Below are positions 54,841-64,000 of a stretch of DNA of 64,000 nucleotides, one piece after another; position 1 is the stretch's first letter; each line of letters opens with the position of its first letter. Source of the stretch: Puccinia triticina (Eukaryota > Basidiomycota > Pucciniomycetes > Pucciniales > Pucciniaceae); NCBI RefSeq assembly GCF_026914185.1, contig NC_070571.1, forward strand, positions 4,278,001 to 4,342,000, given 5' to 3'. The notes under the pieces were generated by a model. It saw only the letters and a list, made by a program, of their open reading frames with translations, ran no database searches and had not been told where the DNA came from. A program made the translations under genes and the position numbers.

Positions 54841-57339
54841 ATGTCCAATCCCGGTCCAACGGAACCACCTTCTGGATCTCAACGTCGAACTTCCTCCTCC
54901 TCAGCCTGGTCTGGTCGATCGATCGCGGAACTCAGCGGCCAACAGTTAATTGACGCAGTAGCGGCTTCAATTCAAGATACACCACAACGCCTCGATCAAA
55001 TCTTCGGACAGAACCTGGATCCCAATTCCTGCCCCTCTGCAGCACCAACACAGTCTCCAGGCGATACCACAGCTATCAACCAGCGGATACCTGGAGCGTG
55101 GCAACAGGCAAGACCAGCAACTCCCGGTAACCGGTACTACCCTCAACTCCCACCACTCCCGCCGACATCAACAGCAGACCCAGCAACAGCGCTGACCGAG
55201 CGGCACTACGTTCCCCTCCCGAGATCAACTTTCCGGCAACCAATCTTTCCCCCTTCCGCGCCCCCTCACCCACCTCCTCCTCCGTCTTTTGCCTCGCCGG
55301 TACCTTCCGACAAACATTTCTCCTCTAACCTCAAAGTCCTCCCATCTCCTCCGTCTCCCAATCATCCACCGCCGCCATCTTTTGTTATCGACTGACCGCC
55401 TCACCTCTCAGCGGCAAAACGTGCGGCCGACCTGGCCGAAGCTAAGGCCCAACTCGAGGAATCAAAAATTGTCGGTCAAGCAGTCCACGCTGCGACGTCC
55501 AACATTCCTACCAACATTATCCTAGCGGCCAATGGGTCAAATTTTGAAATATGGTCCCGAGAACTGGGCGAGAAGGCCGGCATTCATCTTAGCGACAAGG
55601 AATTTTTTAACAAGAAGAAGTCCAATTCGGTTCTCGAAAAAATTGGTTGGGCCATTTTCCTTGCGATGATTCATGAGTCGCTCAAGTCGGACGTCCACGG
55701 CACCACTTCATGCAACGATATGTATGAGCTCATGTTCAAGAAGTTCAAATCAGTCAGTCGAGCGGCCCAACTCAACGTTTTCTACCGTTTCATTGAATTC
55801 AAGAACTCAGCAAATCCGACGGCAGCCGGGGTGGCATCAAAACTTAAAGATCTCGCAACCAAGTGGCGCAACTTGAAAATCAAACTCACATCCAACATTT
55901 TTATGGGTTTCGTTCTCCAAAGCAGTATCGGTCGGGACACTCAGCTTGGCCAAGATTTTGACAGGAGGATTGAAATCAAGTTGCAACAATCACAAGACTG
56001 TACCACGCCAACTTTCGACAAATTGGTTCAACTGCTATCGGCGTGCAAGCTCCAAGATGACCACACTTGGCCACCAGTCAAGGCGTCGCCGTCAATGGGA
56101 CATTCTCCAGCCATACATCAACTAATTGCAGATCTTCCACCGTTTGATCAGTCGGCGTATTTGGCGGATGTACCGGAAGCGGAGTGGCCGGCAGCTCTCG
56201 AGTTTCATCAGGTGACAGCAAATCGCTGCTGGAGCTGTGGCGATGTGTCACACTATCTTCATGACTGTCCGAGCCAATCTAGGTCAACTCCGGTCAATCG
56301 CCAACAACGTGGTCCCGGTGCTTTCTCTTATCATCCAGCTCAGATGCCTTGACAACAAACTCAACAAGCGCCTTTTCTGCCAATGATAGGCGCAGTCTAC
56401 CCGCCTCCAAACTTGCCATACGGATCCCAACAGTTCCAATCTCCTCCCGTTTTTTTCCCTTGACAGCAGTTCCCTCCAGCCCAGTACTTTCAACAGTACT
56501 TGATGCCCTACCCCCCTGCTCATCAACAATACCAACACCCTGCCCATCAACAACAAATCCTCCGACCGGCTGACAGTTACAGACCGACTTCAACCCAAAC
56601 TCACCGCTTGAACACCAGTCAAATGCGACATCGTTCCGATCATCAAAAAGGGGGTGGGGCATCTGCGAAGGAAGCCAAAGTCCCGGATCTTCCTGATGGA
56701 TTGGCTGAAGTCGATTTTGGAGCCATGACGGCTGAGTTGGACGTGAGTACCCCTGCCATCCTTGATTCAGGTGCTACCCACCACCTCACCGGAGCAATTC
56801 AACTCCTCCACAACTTCCGAGTGCTCAAATCTCCTATTGCTTTAAACGTAGCAACTTCAGGAGCTGGAGCCTATATATCAGGCGCAGGCGAGCTACACTT
56901 CCGAGGGCCCGGGGACACAACCATAGTAATATCTGGAGTGTTGTTCTGTGAGCAGGCCTGTTCTACCCTTATCTCTCTTGCGGCCCTCCGGAAGGCTAAC
57001 TGGTCGTTTAGTTACGACACGCCAGGCGATTCCTTTGATGTTTTTAATGCAAAAAATGACTTGGTGTTCCGATGCCCGTTCGAGCGCATAAAGAACCGGT
57101 GGTGCATTTCATGGCCCATCATCAAGCGACCCGATCCTGGTGTTTTCTATTCCTCTTCTTCTTTTCTCCCTCTATGCCTTCTGTTGTCCGTTCTCATCGA
57201 GACTCGACCCTCCCTCAATCCTTTTCCCTCGCGCGTCTTACGCCAAAACACCCGTCCAAAAATTTTTCTCTTTCTTCTCTGTCTACTTAGTGCAACAAAG
57301 ACGGCACTATTTGCCCCAGCCCAGACATTTTCGGTGTGA
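54841..57339 (+). pseudogene. Copia B Gag and protease
   Basis: ATG 54841 starts a Ser/Pro/Thr-rich N-terminus (MSNPGPTEPPSGSQRR). The Gag core follows (GSNFEIWSRELGEKAG, YELMFKKFKSVSRAAQLNVF), then a zinc knuckle CWSCGDVSHYLHDC near 56229-56271 and protease motif ILDSGATHHLTG near 56758-56795. One frame spans all of this but contains TGA at 55393, 56350 and 56461. After the protease, 57142-57293 is an intron-like pyrimidine-rich segment (GTGTTT...CTACTTAG) whose removal rejoins to CNKDGTICPSPDIFGVTG. Gag is unlike that of Copia A and C, so this is a separate lineage. Confidence 0.85.
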
Positions 57340-58017
57340 CCGGTGTGCCCAAGAAACCATCACCCAATGACCCTTTCATCACGCCGTTCGAGAGGGTATA
57401 TCCTTCCTCCTGGAGACCGGAATCTCTGACCGAGTCCAAAAAAGTTCTTCTTTTTTGGCACCGCATTTTCGGGCATGTGAGCCTCCGCAAAATACGGTCA
57501 CTGATCAAGCAGAAGCTTGGTTTTGGTTTGCCATCCGACCTACCACCTGGCAAGATCCATTGCCCTATATGCGCGATCACGAAGAGCACGAGTTTGAATC
57601 CTGTCACTAGCACAATGCGGAGCCCGACTTGACTAGAGATCCTGTGTACCGATTTGATGGGGCCTTTCCCAGTGGAATCGGTTGATGGGGCCAAATATCT
57701 TCTCACGCTCAGAGATGTAGCAACAGGCTACTCATACGTGCGAAGCCTGAAGGCAAAATCAGAAGCCAACGACGTTTTGATTGAAATCATACGCAAGCTG
57801 GAGAAACAGACAGGAGACTCCGTAAAAATCCTTTGCAGCGATAACGGCGGGGAATTTGCGAACAAAGCTTTTAATACTTTTCTGAAGGAAAAGGGCATCA
57901 TAGCTGAACGCTCCCTTCCCTATCACCATTATCAAAACGGTGTGGTGGAACGCTTCATTTTGTTTTCTCTCTCTTCTTCTCTCCTTTTTTTCCTCTTTGT
58001 CTTGTTGATATAAACTG
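57294..58017 (+). pseudogene. Copia B integrase, truncated after the Glu box
   Basis: The zinc-binding region WHRIFGHVSLRKIRSL and IHCPICAITKS, a TGA at 57630-57632, then the core: first Asp in TDLMGPF, second Asp in CSDNGGEF and the Glu in NGVVERF near 57945. All three catalytic residues are present. The coding sense ends there and the frame runs into pyrimidine-rich DNA and the LTR of Copia C at 58003. The C-terminal integrase region and RT are missing. Confidence 0.88.
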
Positions 58018-58299
58018 AGACAGCAGACACGATATGTGAGGAGTGTTCGGAAAGGATGAAGTTTATTTCAATGAGGAAAAAGAAAACACAAAGAAAAAGA
58101 CATACCTGAGACAGCAGACACGATATGTGAGGAGTGTTCTGAAAGGATGAAGAAAAGCCTTTCCGAGTGCTGCTGGCTCAGGTTATATAGAGTGAGGAAT
58201 GATGAGCAAAAGATGTCACAACATGTGATATGTGAGAGAAATGAAGATTGAAGTGGGAAACAAAAGAGTAAACATGACTACAGTATAGTTAACTCAACA
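58003..58299 (-). repeat. 3' LTR of Copia C (left)
   Basis: Contains an internal duplication of about 45 bp beginning GAGACAGCAGACACGATATG (at about 58016 and 58109), also present in the other LTR. Confidence 0.93.
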
Positions 58300-58379
58300 C
58301 CCCCCCTCGCTGAGATCTGACTAGAGACATAGTAGAGAGCAGTGAAATAAAATTGGGGAAAAAAAATTAACAAGAGAAG

Positions 58380-59073
58380 CTACACGATGCCAAACATGGT
58401 CCTATGTTTTTCCAGGAGAACTCGAGGTAAAGGCTTCGTCAGCATGTCGGCCAGCATGTCATGCATTGACACGTGAAAGATTTTTACTTTGGAGTCCTTA
58501 ACCGCCTCCCGTACGAAGTGGTAGCGAGCGTCAATATGTTTCATCCGGGAATGGTGCTCAGGATTGTTTGCAAGAGCTTCGGCTCGCTCATTGTCGACAT
58601 GGAGGGGAATAGCCTGTTGAGGTCGGAGCCGGAGTTCAATGAGGAGATTTCGCAGCCAGAGACCTTCTTTGCATGAATTGGAAAGAGATTTGTACTCAGC
58701 CTCAGTACTCGATAGAGATACGGTGGGCTGTTTTCGACACTTCCAGGAGATCGCACCATCCCCCACGCGGTAGGTGTAGCCGGATGTTGAGCGCCGGTCC
58801 TCACGATCTTCAGCCCAATCAGAATCCGAATAACCACTGAGGGAAAGAGATCCACCCAGCCGAAGGCGGAGATGCTTCGTAGAGATAAGGTAGTGTAGAA
58901 CCCGGACGGCGGCCGACCAGTGAGAGACAGATGGATCCTTTAGGTATTGCAAAAGCTTGTTGATGGCGAAGGACACATCAGGACGAGTGCATTGTGATAC
59001 CCAGAGCAGCGCACCGATGAGCTGATTGTACGGACCCGGTGAAGCAGGTTCATCAGGTCTGCGCTTGCGTAGG
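58380..59073 (-). pseudogene. Copia C RNase H, downstream of a MITE insertion
   Basis: Minus-strand frame: RRPDEPASPGPYNQLIGALL, SQCTRPDVSFAINKL, SDSDWAEDREDRRSTSGYT, SLSSTEAEYKSLSNSCKE, LHVDNERAEALANN and ADMLTKPLPRVLLEK. It is intact to its stop at 58380 and is separated from RT by the element at 59074-59705; removing that element and one 7-bp duplication restores GFKDLRKRRPDE. Confidence 0.93.
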
Positions 59074-59705
59074 CAACACCGCAAGAGCTACGCTACGCAA
59101 AGCGGTAAGCGTAGCAAAAGCGTAGCAATTTGGGTCCCACTTCGCTGCGCTTTTAGTAGCGGACTGGGCGCTACGCTTTTTGCTTTTTTTTTCAAGCAGA
59201 AAAGATCCGCAAAAATAGCGAGCTATTTTCAGCGGTGAATAGCGGAATTCCGCTACGCTTATTGCTACAGTAGCGGAAAAAACGCTACTTTAGCAATTTT
59301 GCTGCGCTACTGTAGCAACATTCCAATATCAATCCCCAACATCATAATTGATGGAGGATTGATGATTAATTTTCATCTAAGGCAGTTTCCACAGAAAGGC
59401 GGACTGGCCCGCTACGCTTTTTCAAGAAAAGCTGCCCCATTCGCTACGCTTTGGGCGCTACAAGGCGCTAATAGCGCCAAAAAGCGCCGATTTCGCCGCT
59501 ACGCTCAGCTTTAGCGAAAGCGGAAAAAAATTCGCTGCGCTACGCGCTAATAATATTTAAAGTAGTGGTACTGGCGCTTTGCTACCGCTTTAAGTAGCGG
59601 CCTTCCGCTTGCGCTATCGCTAATTGTCATTTGAAAAAGCGGTACCCCCGCTTTGCTACACAAAAGCGCCGCTTTTTGTAGCAAAGCGTAGCTCTTGCGG
59701 TGTTG
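59074..59705. mobile_element. 632-bp MITE with CAAC...GTTG ends and 7-bp TSD, inside Copia C
   Basis: Ends CAACACCGCAAGAGCTACGC and its exact inverse, flanked by GCGTAGG at 59067-59073 and 59706-59712. The interior consists of AGCG/CGCT and GCTACGCTT dyads. The Copia frame shows the pre-insertion site had one GCGTAGG, so the duplication is exactly 7 bp. Confidence 0.95.
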
Positions 59706-60437
59706 GCGTAGGTCCTTGAAGCCAGAGTCTGTGGGAGTGGATACCAAGACCGGGGGTGATGAGAGAAAACGAGGGATAAGATCTTTGATGTAGTGAGTCT
59801 GGGACATATACAGGAGACGGTTTTCGATATCGCGAGTGATTTTTATTGATAAGAAATGATGAAGTTCATCATTAGCACCAATTTTGAAACAAGAGCCTAA
59901 TGATGTGATGAGGCTGTCCACGCATGAGGGTTCACCAACCACCGTCAAATCATCAACATGAACCGTTACCGCACACGAGAGTTTACCATTAGTTAACTGG
60001 AAGTACAGTGTCGGGTCGTATTGCGACTGTTGGAGACCCAGATCAAGGAAAGCAGCATGCAACTCCTGATTCCATTGCCGCGGGGATTGCTTTAAACCGT
60101 AAAGCAAGCGGGTGACTTCACACACGTAGTCGGGGTGAACTGGATCTTCAAAACCAACGGGCTGCTCCATGTAGATTAGTTCATCAAGATGGCCGTTGAG
60201 GAAAGCCGTGGTGAAATCGACCTGGCGCCCCTTCCATTTCCACGCTGCCAGCAGTGTACAGATCAGACGAAGGGTCTCCATACGCAGAGCCAGGGAGAAA
60301 ACTTTGTGGTAGTCTTGGCCGTGAACCTGAGAATAACCAAGGGCAACAAGACGTGCCTTGATCTTTTGAATGGAGCGGTCAGGTCGACGCTTGACCTTAA
60401 AAACCCATTTCGAACGGATGATTTTCCGTTTGGCGGG
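59706..60437 (-). pseudogene. Copia C reverse transcriptase
   Basis: Follows the TGA at 60438 in the same frame: KIIRSKWVFKVK, ARLVALGYSQVHG, QVDFTTAFLNG, EQPVGFEDP, LLYGLKQSPRQWN and the active-site VHVDDLTVVG, ending at VSTPTDSGFKDLR where the MITE enters. The domain itself has no further stop. Confidence 0.93.
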
Positions 60438-62390
60438 TCAAGGAACCAGTCGCCAGGTTTCCATCCCTAAAAGCGAGGAGAACTCTTCATTTGCTGCGCG
60501 GAGCCATTTTTGTTTGTTCGGTGATTTCTGCAGTTGGCGCCAGGTCTTGGGCGTGTCGAGGTCATCTGCGGAAGCCGTCTTGGACCAGTGCCCCAGTTGA
60601 TCGGGAGCTTTGTGGGCACGGTTGAAGCGACAAACGGGCGGAGGCGAGTTGGGAGGAGGGGGAGAAGGCGGTAGTGGAACCGATGCGGGAATTGGAGAGT
60701 TTGGCCTGTTTGCCGGAGATGGTAAGTGACTGCCCGAGACATCAGGGGAGGGACATGGAGCAGGTGGAAGAGTAGGAGAAGGAAATGGAGATGGGAGGAG
60801 AGAAGGAGTCGCCGGGCGTATAAAAGGCGAAGGAAGAGATCCTGGTAACACAGGAGACTTACTGCCGGAGCTTTGCAAATTGTTCGGGGATGACGGCCCA
60901 GACGAGACGGGGTTAGCACCTCGGTGACGGTTCAGAGGTGCGTGAATGGATGCTGTAAGACGCCTATTGAAACGGGGCGAGAGAGGGATATTGAGGGGAG
61001 GCGAGTCCAGAATGGAGGGGCGAAGATTGGGGGAAGGGACCCGTGGGGATGGCTGAGTGGTTGGAATTGAGGGAGAGTGAGAAGGCCAGGGTACTTCAAC
61101 CATAACTTCAGGGGTAGGTTTAACCAAGGGGCAGGTATATGGAAAGACGGAATGATCAAACATGACATCACAAGACTTTACCACCTGACGATTTTGGAGA
61201 TCCCATACACGAAAGCCATTTCCGTCCTCGAGGTAGGAGAGAAACAGTGCTGAACGGCCCTTCGGATCCAGTTTTCTTCGGTTGGCTTCTGGTACCTTGT
61301 ACCAGACGAGACAACCAAATGGGTGAAGGTTGTCAAGAGGCACCGATGCTTCGCCTAGAAGGGAGTTAGGGGAATGAAAACCAGAGGGAGTGCGGAGCGG
61401 AATGGAGTTAAAGGAGTAGAGGATGTGGCGGAGCGCATCCACCCAGAACGACTTTGGGAGAGTGGAACCCAGGAAAAGACATCGGATAAGATTGCCCAGC
61501 GTCCGGTTTGCTCGCTTGGCGACACCATTGAGCTCGGGGGAGTGTGGAGGACCTGGTTCGTGTTTGATACCCGACTCAAGAAGATATGAGTCAAATGCTT
61601 TGGACACATACTCGCCTCCGTTGTCGGAGCGGAGGGACATGAGTTTTTGGGAACCGGTTTTCTCAAACAATGCTTTGAATATTTTGAAACAGCGAAAAAC
61701 TTTGCTTTTGCATTTCATGGGCATAACAGAAATAAATTTAGAGAAATCATCTATAAAAGTAACGAAGTATTTATACCCTTTGCGAGATAAGACTTTGAAA
61801 GAACCGACGTCCGAGTGGATGAGATCACCGGATACAGAGGAGCGATAAGGATTTCTAGAGGTGAAAGAGGAGCAATGCATTTTCGACTGGATGCACGTTT
61901 TGCATTGTTGAACATCCATTTTGTTCATGTGAGACGGTTTGATGTTGTTAAGCCTGAGGAGTCGTTTAAGAGATTTTAGACCTATATGTGAGAGGCGAAT
62001 GCGGAAACCCAAAGGAGAGTTATCAGTCTGGTGTGCCGGGACCAGAGAAGCAGATCGGGAAGTCACCTCGGCGGAGGGGAGATAGAAAAGGTTTCCTTTT
62101 CGGTAACCACGACCGACAATGGAACCGTTTGCCTCGAAATCTTTAGCTTCGTAGATGTCACACGAGGAAGGAGTTAAAACCACACAAAGGGAAGCATCAC
62201 ATAAACCCGTGATGGAGAGGAGAGGTTTGTGGAGATCCGGTACGACCAAGGTTTTGATGGACTTGGTGATGGAGAGTGGGAGGGAGGAGAGACCCTTGTG
62301 AGTAGCGAGTACCACGGAGTGGTCGGCAAGACGGAATTGGAGTGGAAATGGTTTTGATGTGAGTAACCAGGTCAGCGTCGGGAGTCATGC
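60438..62390 (-). pseudogene. Copia C protease and integrase
   Basis: The protease motif IDSGCSISMTP is just upstream at about 62410. A frameshift near 62330 puts it out of frame with QFRLADHSVVLATHKG. The integrase has VQQCKTCIQSKMH, Asp in HSDVGS and Asp in RSDNGGEY. The third residue reads NGVAKRANRT, with Lys (AAG) where Copia A has Glu, so the catalytic triad is broken. A long Pro/Ser linker follows. TGA at 60438-60440 (LVP-stop-PAKR) replaces the Arg seen in Copia A. Confidence 0.92.
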
Positions 62391-63454
62391 TGATAGAGCA
62401 CCCTGAGTCAATGTTGGCGTTGACGTGAACAGCGGACGCTTGGTGATGACAGTCGATGACAGATGCGTTTCCGGCGTATTCGGAACTCGATTCACCTGAG
62501 GAAGAGTTAGTGTCACTCCCGAGCTCGACGACTGTGGTGAGACCCGCTTTGGCGGCAGGTCGGGGGGGATTGGCGGCTGTGAGTGGAGGATGAACAGCTT
62601 GTTCCCTCTCGACGGTTTGAATCCTTGTCCGAGCCGGAACAACGTTTTTGATCGTTGTCGCTTCGCCTGGACTGATGACCCTTCAGAATACGAGCGGCAG
62701 ATGTACAGTCGGACAGCTCATGACCTTTAATTTGACAGAAAGAGCAATACAAAGAGTCGTTGAAAGGAGGACGGATCTTTCCGCTGGAGGAAGTTCTTGC
62801 TTTGGACACCGAAACCAAGACATTGCCTTCCACTCGAGATTTTCAACAAAGAGGCTCTGCTTTAAGCGCTGCCACTATGCGAGCCAAAGTAACGTTTTCC
62901 TTGTTCATCATGGCGGACACACAATGAAGCCAGTCCGCAGGGAGAGATCCTAGAAGAGATGCCGCGTGGATATCGTCGATAGTGAGTGGTTTCTGCGCGG
63001 TGATAAGGTAGTTGAGCCGTTCAGCGCATACTGCCATCTCCTTGATGTGAGATTCAATATTGTCCCCAGTGAGACAAAGTAGTACGAGTTTGCGGAGCCA
63101 GTAGATTCGGCCCCCGGCAGTAGAGTCCAGATGAGCTGCCTTGAGTGCATCCCACATTGCTTTGGCATCCTCTGGGAAAGCCTGGATAAGACGGAGATTG
63201 TCTTGATGGATGGTTCGGACGATAAAAGAACACACATCGGCGTTATCTTTGGTCCATTTGACGTTGCGGTCTTTGGGTTTGACCTCCTTGAGGAGGTAGC
63301 CGAGGTTGATTGAATTCAGGTGGACAGTGACGACGAAACTCCACTTGAGATAGTTGGAGTCGGCCTCCGGAGCCTGAAGTTGGGGGATTCCGGTGACTCT
63401 GAGAGACGAGGTGTCTGAAGAGTCGGAAATAATGGGTTGAGGGTGTTCTGCCAT
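62391..63454 (-). pseudogene. Copia C Gag
   Basis: ATG at 63454 starts MAEHPQPIISDSSDTSSL. It is close to Copia A Gag in order: NYLKWSFVVTVHLN, DAKAMWDALKAAHLDS, GGRIYWLRKL, DIHAASLLGSLPADWLHC. A stop at about 62843 and a frame change separate the C-terminal part (62513-62833), which has the zinc knuckle CSFCQIKGHELSDC and a basic Arg/Ser/Asp tail. The protease start lies at about 62400-62420. Confidence 0.9.
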
Positions 63455-63564
63455 GGTGACAGAGTTTGTTTCAGTTGATGGAACGAGTGATCCTGGTTGA
63501 TTTGAACACGTTGATTTTGCTGATTGTTTATTAGTTTTTCGAGAAGTTGCGCTGGTTAAGTGCA

Positions 63565-63580
63565 GCTGGGACTCATAACC
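63565..63580 (-). promoter_or_regulatory. Primer-binding site of Copia C
   Basis: On the minus strand GGTTATGAGTCCCAGC, complementary to the initiator tRNA-Met anticodon arm except for one base; same position as in Copia A and B. Confidence 0.7.
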
Positions 63581-63877
63581 TGTTGATATAAACTGAGACA
63601 GCAGACACGATATGTGAGGAGTGTTCGGAAAGGATGAAGTTTATTTCAATGAGGAAAAAGAAAACACAAAGAAAAAGACATACCTGAGACAGCAGACACG
63701 ATATGTGAGGAGTGTTTGGAAAGGATGAACAAAAGCCTTTCCAAGTGCTGCTGGCTCAGGTTATATAGAGTGAGGAATGATGAGCAAAAGATGTCACAAC
63801 ATGTGATATGTGAGAGAAATGAAGATTGAAGCGGGAAACAAAAGAGTGAACATGACTACAGTATAGTTAACTCAACA
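63581..63877 (-). repeat. 5' LTR of Copia C (right)
   Basis: Direct copy of 58003-58299 with about six substitutions. Confidence 0.93.
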
Positions 63878-63988
63878 TGTCTTGCCTTCTCCTTGTCCCT
63901 TCAATATTTTTTTTCTTTTTCTCTCTTTATCCTTCTCTTCTAAGCTTTTTCTTGTAAATAGGTTCTTGCGGCTAGGCAAGGGGGTGGC

Positions 63989-64000
63989 TGTTGTAACCTA
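63989..64000 (+). repeat. Start of the 3' LTR of Copia B
   Basis: TGTTGTAACCTA equals the first 12 bases of the LTR at 54220 and follows a purine tract. It is cut by the window end. Confidence 0.75.

Larger units (their letters stand above)
58003..63877 (-). mobile_element. Copia element C, nested, TSD TGTCT
   Basis: 297-bp LTRs at 58003-58299 and 63581-63877 start TGTTGA (minus) and end TCAACA, about 98 percent alike. TGTCT flanks both sides (57998-58002 and 63878-63882). The minus-strand primer-binding site lies at 63565-63580 and the G-run polypurine tract at 58300-58307. The insertion lies in Copia B, so it is younger than B. Pol is close to Copia A in sequence and layout. Confidence 0.95.
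54220..64000 (+). mobile_element. Copia element B, RT/RNase H missing, hosts Copia C
   Basis: The 5' LTR (54220-54350) starts TGTTGTAACCTAAG. The window ends 12 bases into a second TGTTGTAACCTA at 63989, preceded by a CAAGGGGGTGGC purine tract, so this is the 3' LTR. Gag, protease and integrase are present, but the sequence passes from the integrase Glu box (57954) into a pyrimidine-rich stretch, Copia C, and the 3' end, with no RT or RNase H anywhere. Confidence 0.88.

Noticed and set aside
37507..63454. TGA read as an amino acid (recoding) in the elements
   Set aside because: Related copies have Arg at the same positions, and normal genes of the fungus should stop at TGA (the H1 copy ends with TGA); C-to-T decay is simpler.

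Overview
The window looks like a transposon-dominated stretch of a basidiomycete nuclear genome, most probably a rust fungus (Pucciniales). The reasons are spliceable introns of 60-80 bp, a KDZ-family transposase with its CxC-type cysteine region, Copia elements, a tyrosine-recombinase retroelement, a Rep/helicase Helitron, and a fragment of the Myb-like protein that accompanies PIF/Harbinger elements. No intact host gene is visible. Host-derived sequence survives only as decayed or captured pieces: a linker histone H1 copy, the N-terminal half of an OTU1-type deubiquitinase, a multi-exon RING-H2 gene and one unidentified remnant.

Layout. 1-1.8 kb: remnant of one tyrosine-recombinase (YR) retroelement, minus strand. 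3.0-8.7 kb: a second, fuller YR retroelement (gag-like, RT/RNase H, recombinase), minus strand, ending in a minisatellite at 8.7-9.3 kb. 9.4-16 kb: MITEs, a Copia integrase fragment, a 42-bp coding minisatellite, clusters of palindromic repeats and a 992-bp foldback element. 16-20 kb: TA-target MITEs, three Helitron-like 3' termini and the OTU1 fragment. 20.4-22.0 kb: RING-H2 gene, minus. 22.7-28 kb: Rep/Pif1-helicase Helitron, minus, broken by stops and a frameshift. 28-37 kb: repeats, a gene remnant, a 730-bp inverted-repeat element carrying a tRNA-like gene, and two adjacent MITEs.

37.1-42.3 kb: complete Copia element A, plus strand, with LTRs and TSD. 42.5-43.6 kb: solo LTR with TSD. 43.8-47.4 kb: MITEs, a Helitron 3' end and a GC-rich tandem duplication. 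47.4-48.1 kb: histone H1 copy, minus. 48.9-50.0 kb: a triplicated module holding a MITE. 50.3-53.8 kb: KDZ transposase, plus. 54.2-64 kb: Copia element B, plus, lacking RT/RNase H and carrying the nested minus-strand Copia element C (58.0-63.9 kb), which itself carries a MITE.

Cross-cutting observations. Five MITEs with different interiors share CAAC...GTTG ends and 7-bp target duplications; one sits in Copia C, where the reading frame independently proves the 7-bp duplication. In-frame stops in unrelated elements are nearly all TGA at positions expected to be CGA, which points to C-to-T decay at CpG. All three Copia elements have a primer-binding site complementary to the anticodon arm of initiator tRNA-Met, as in Drosophila copia.
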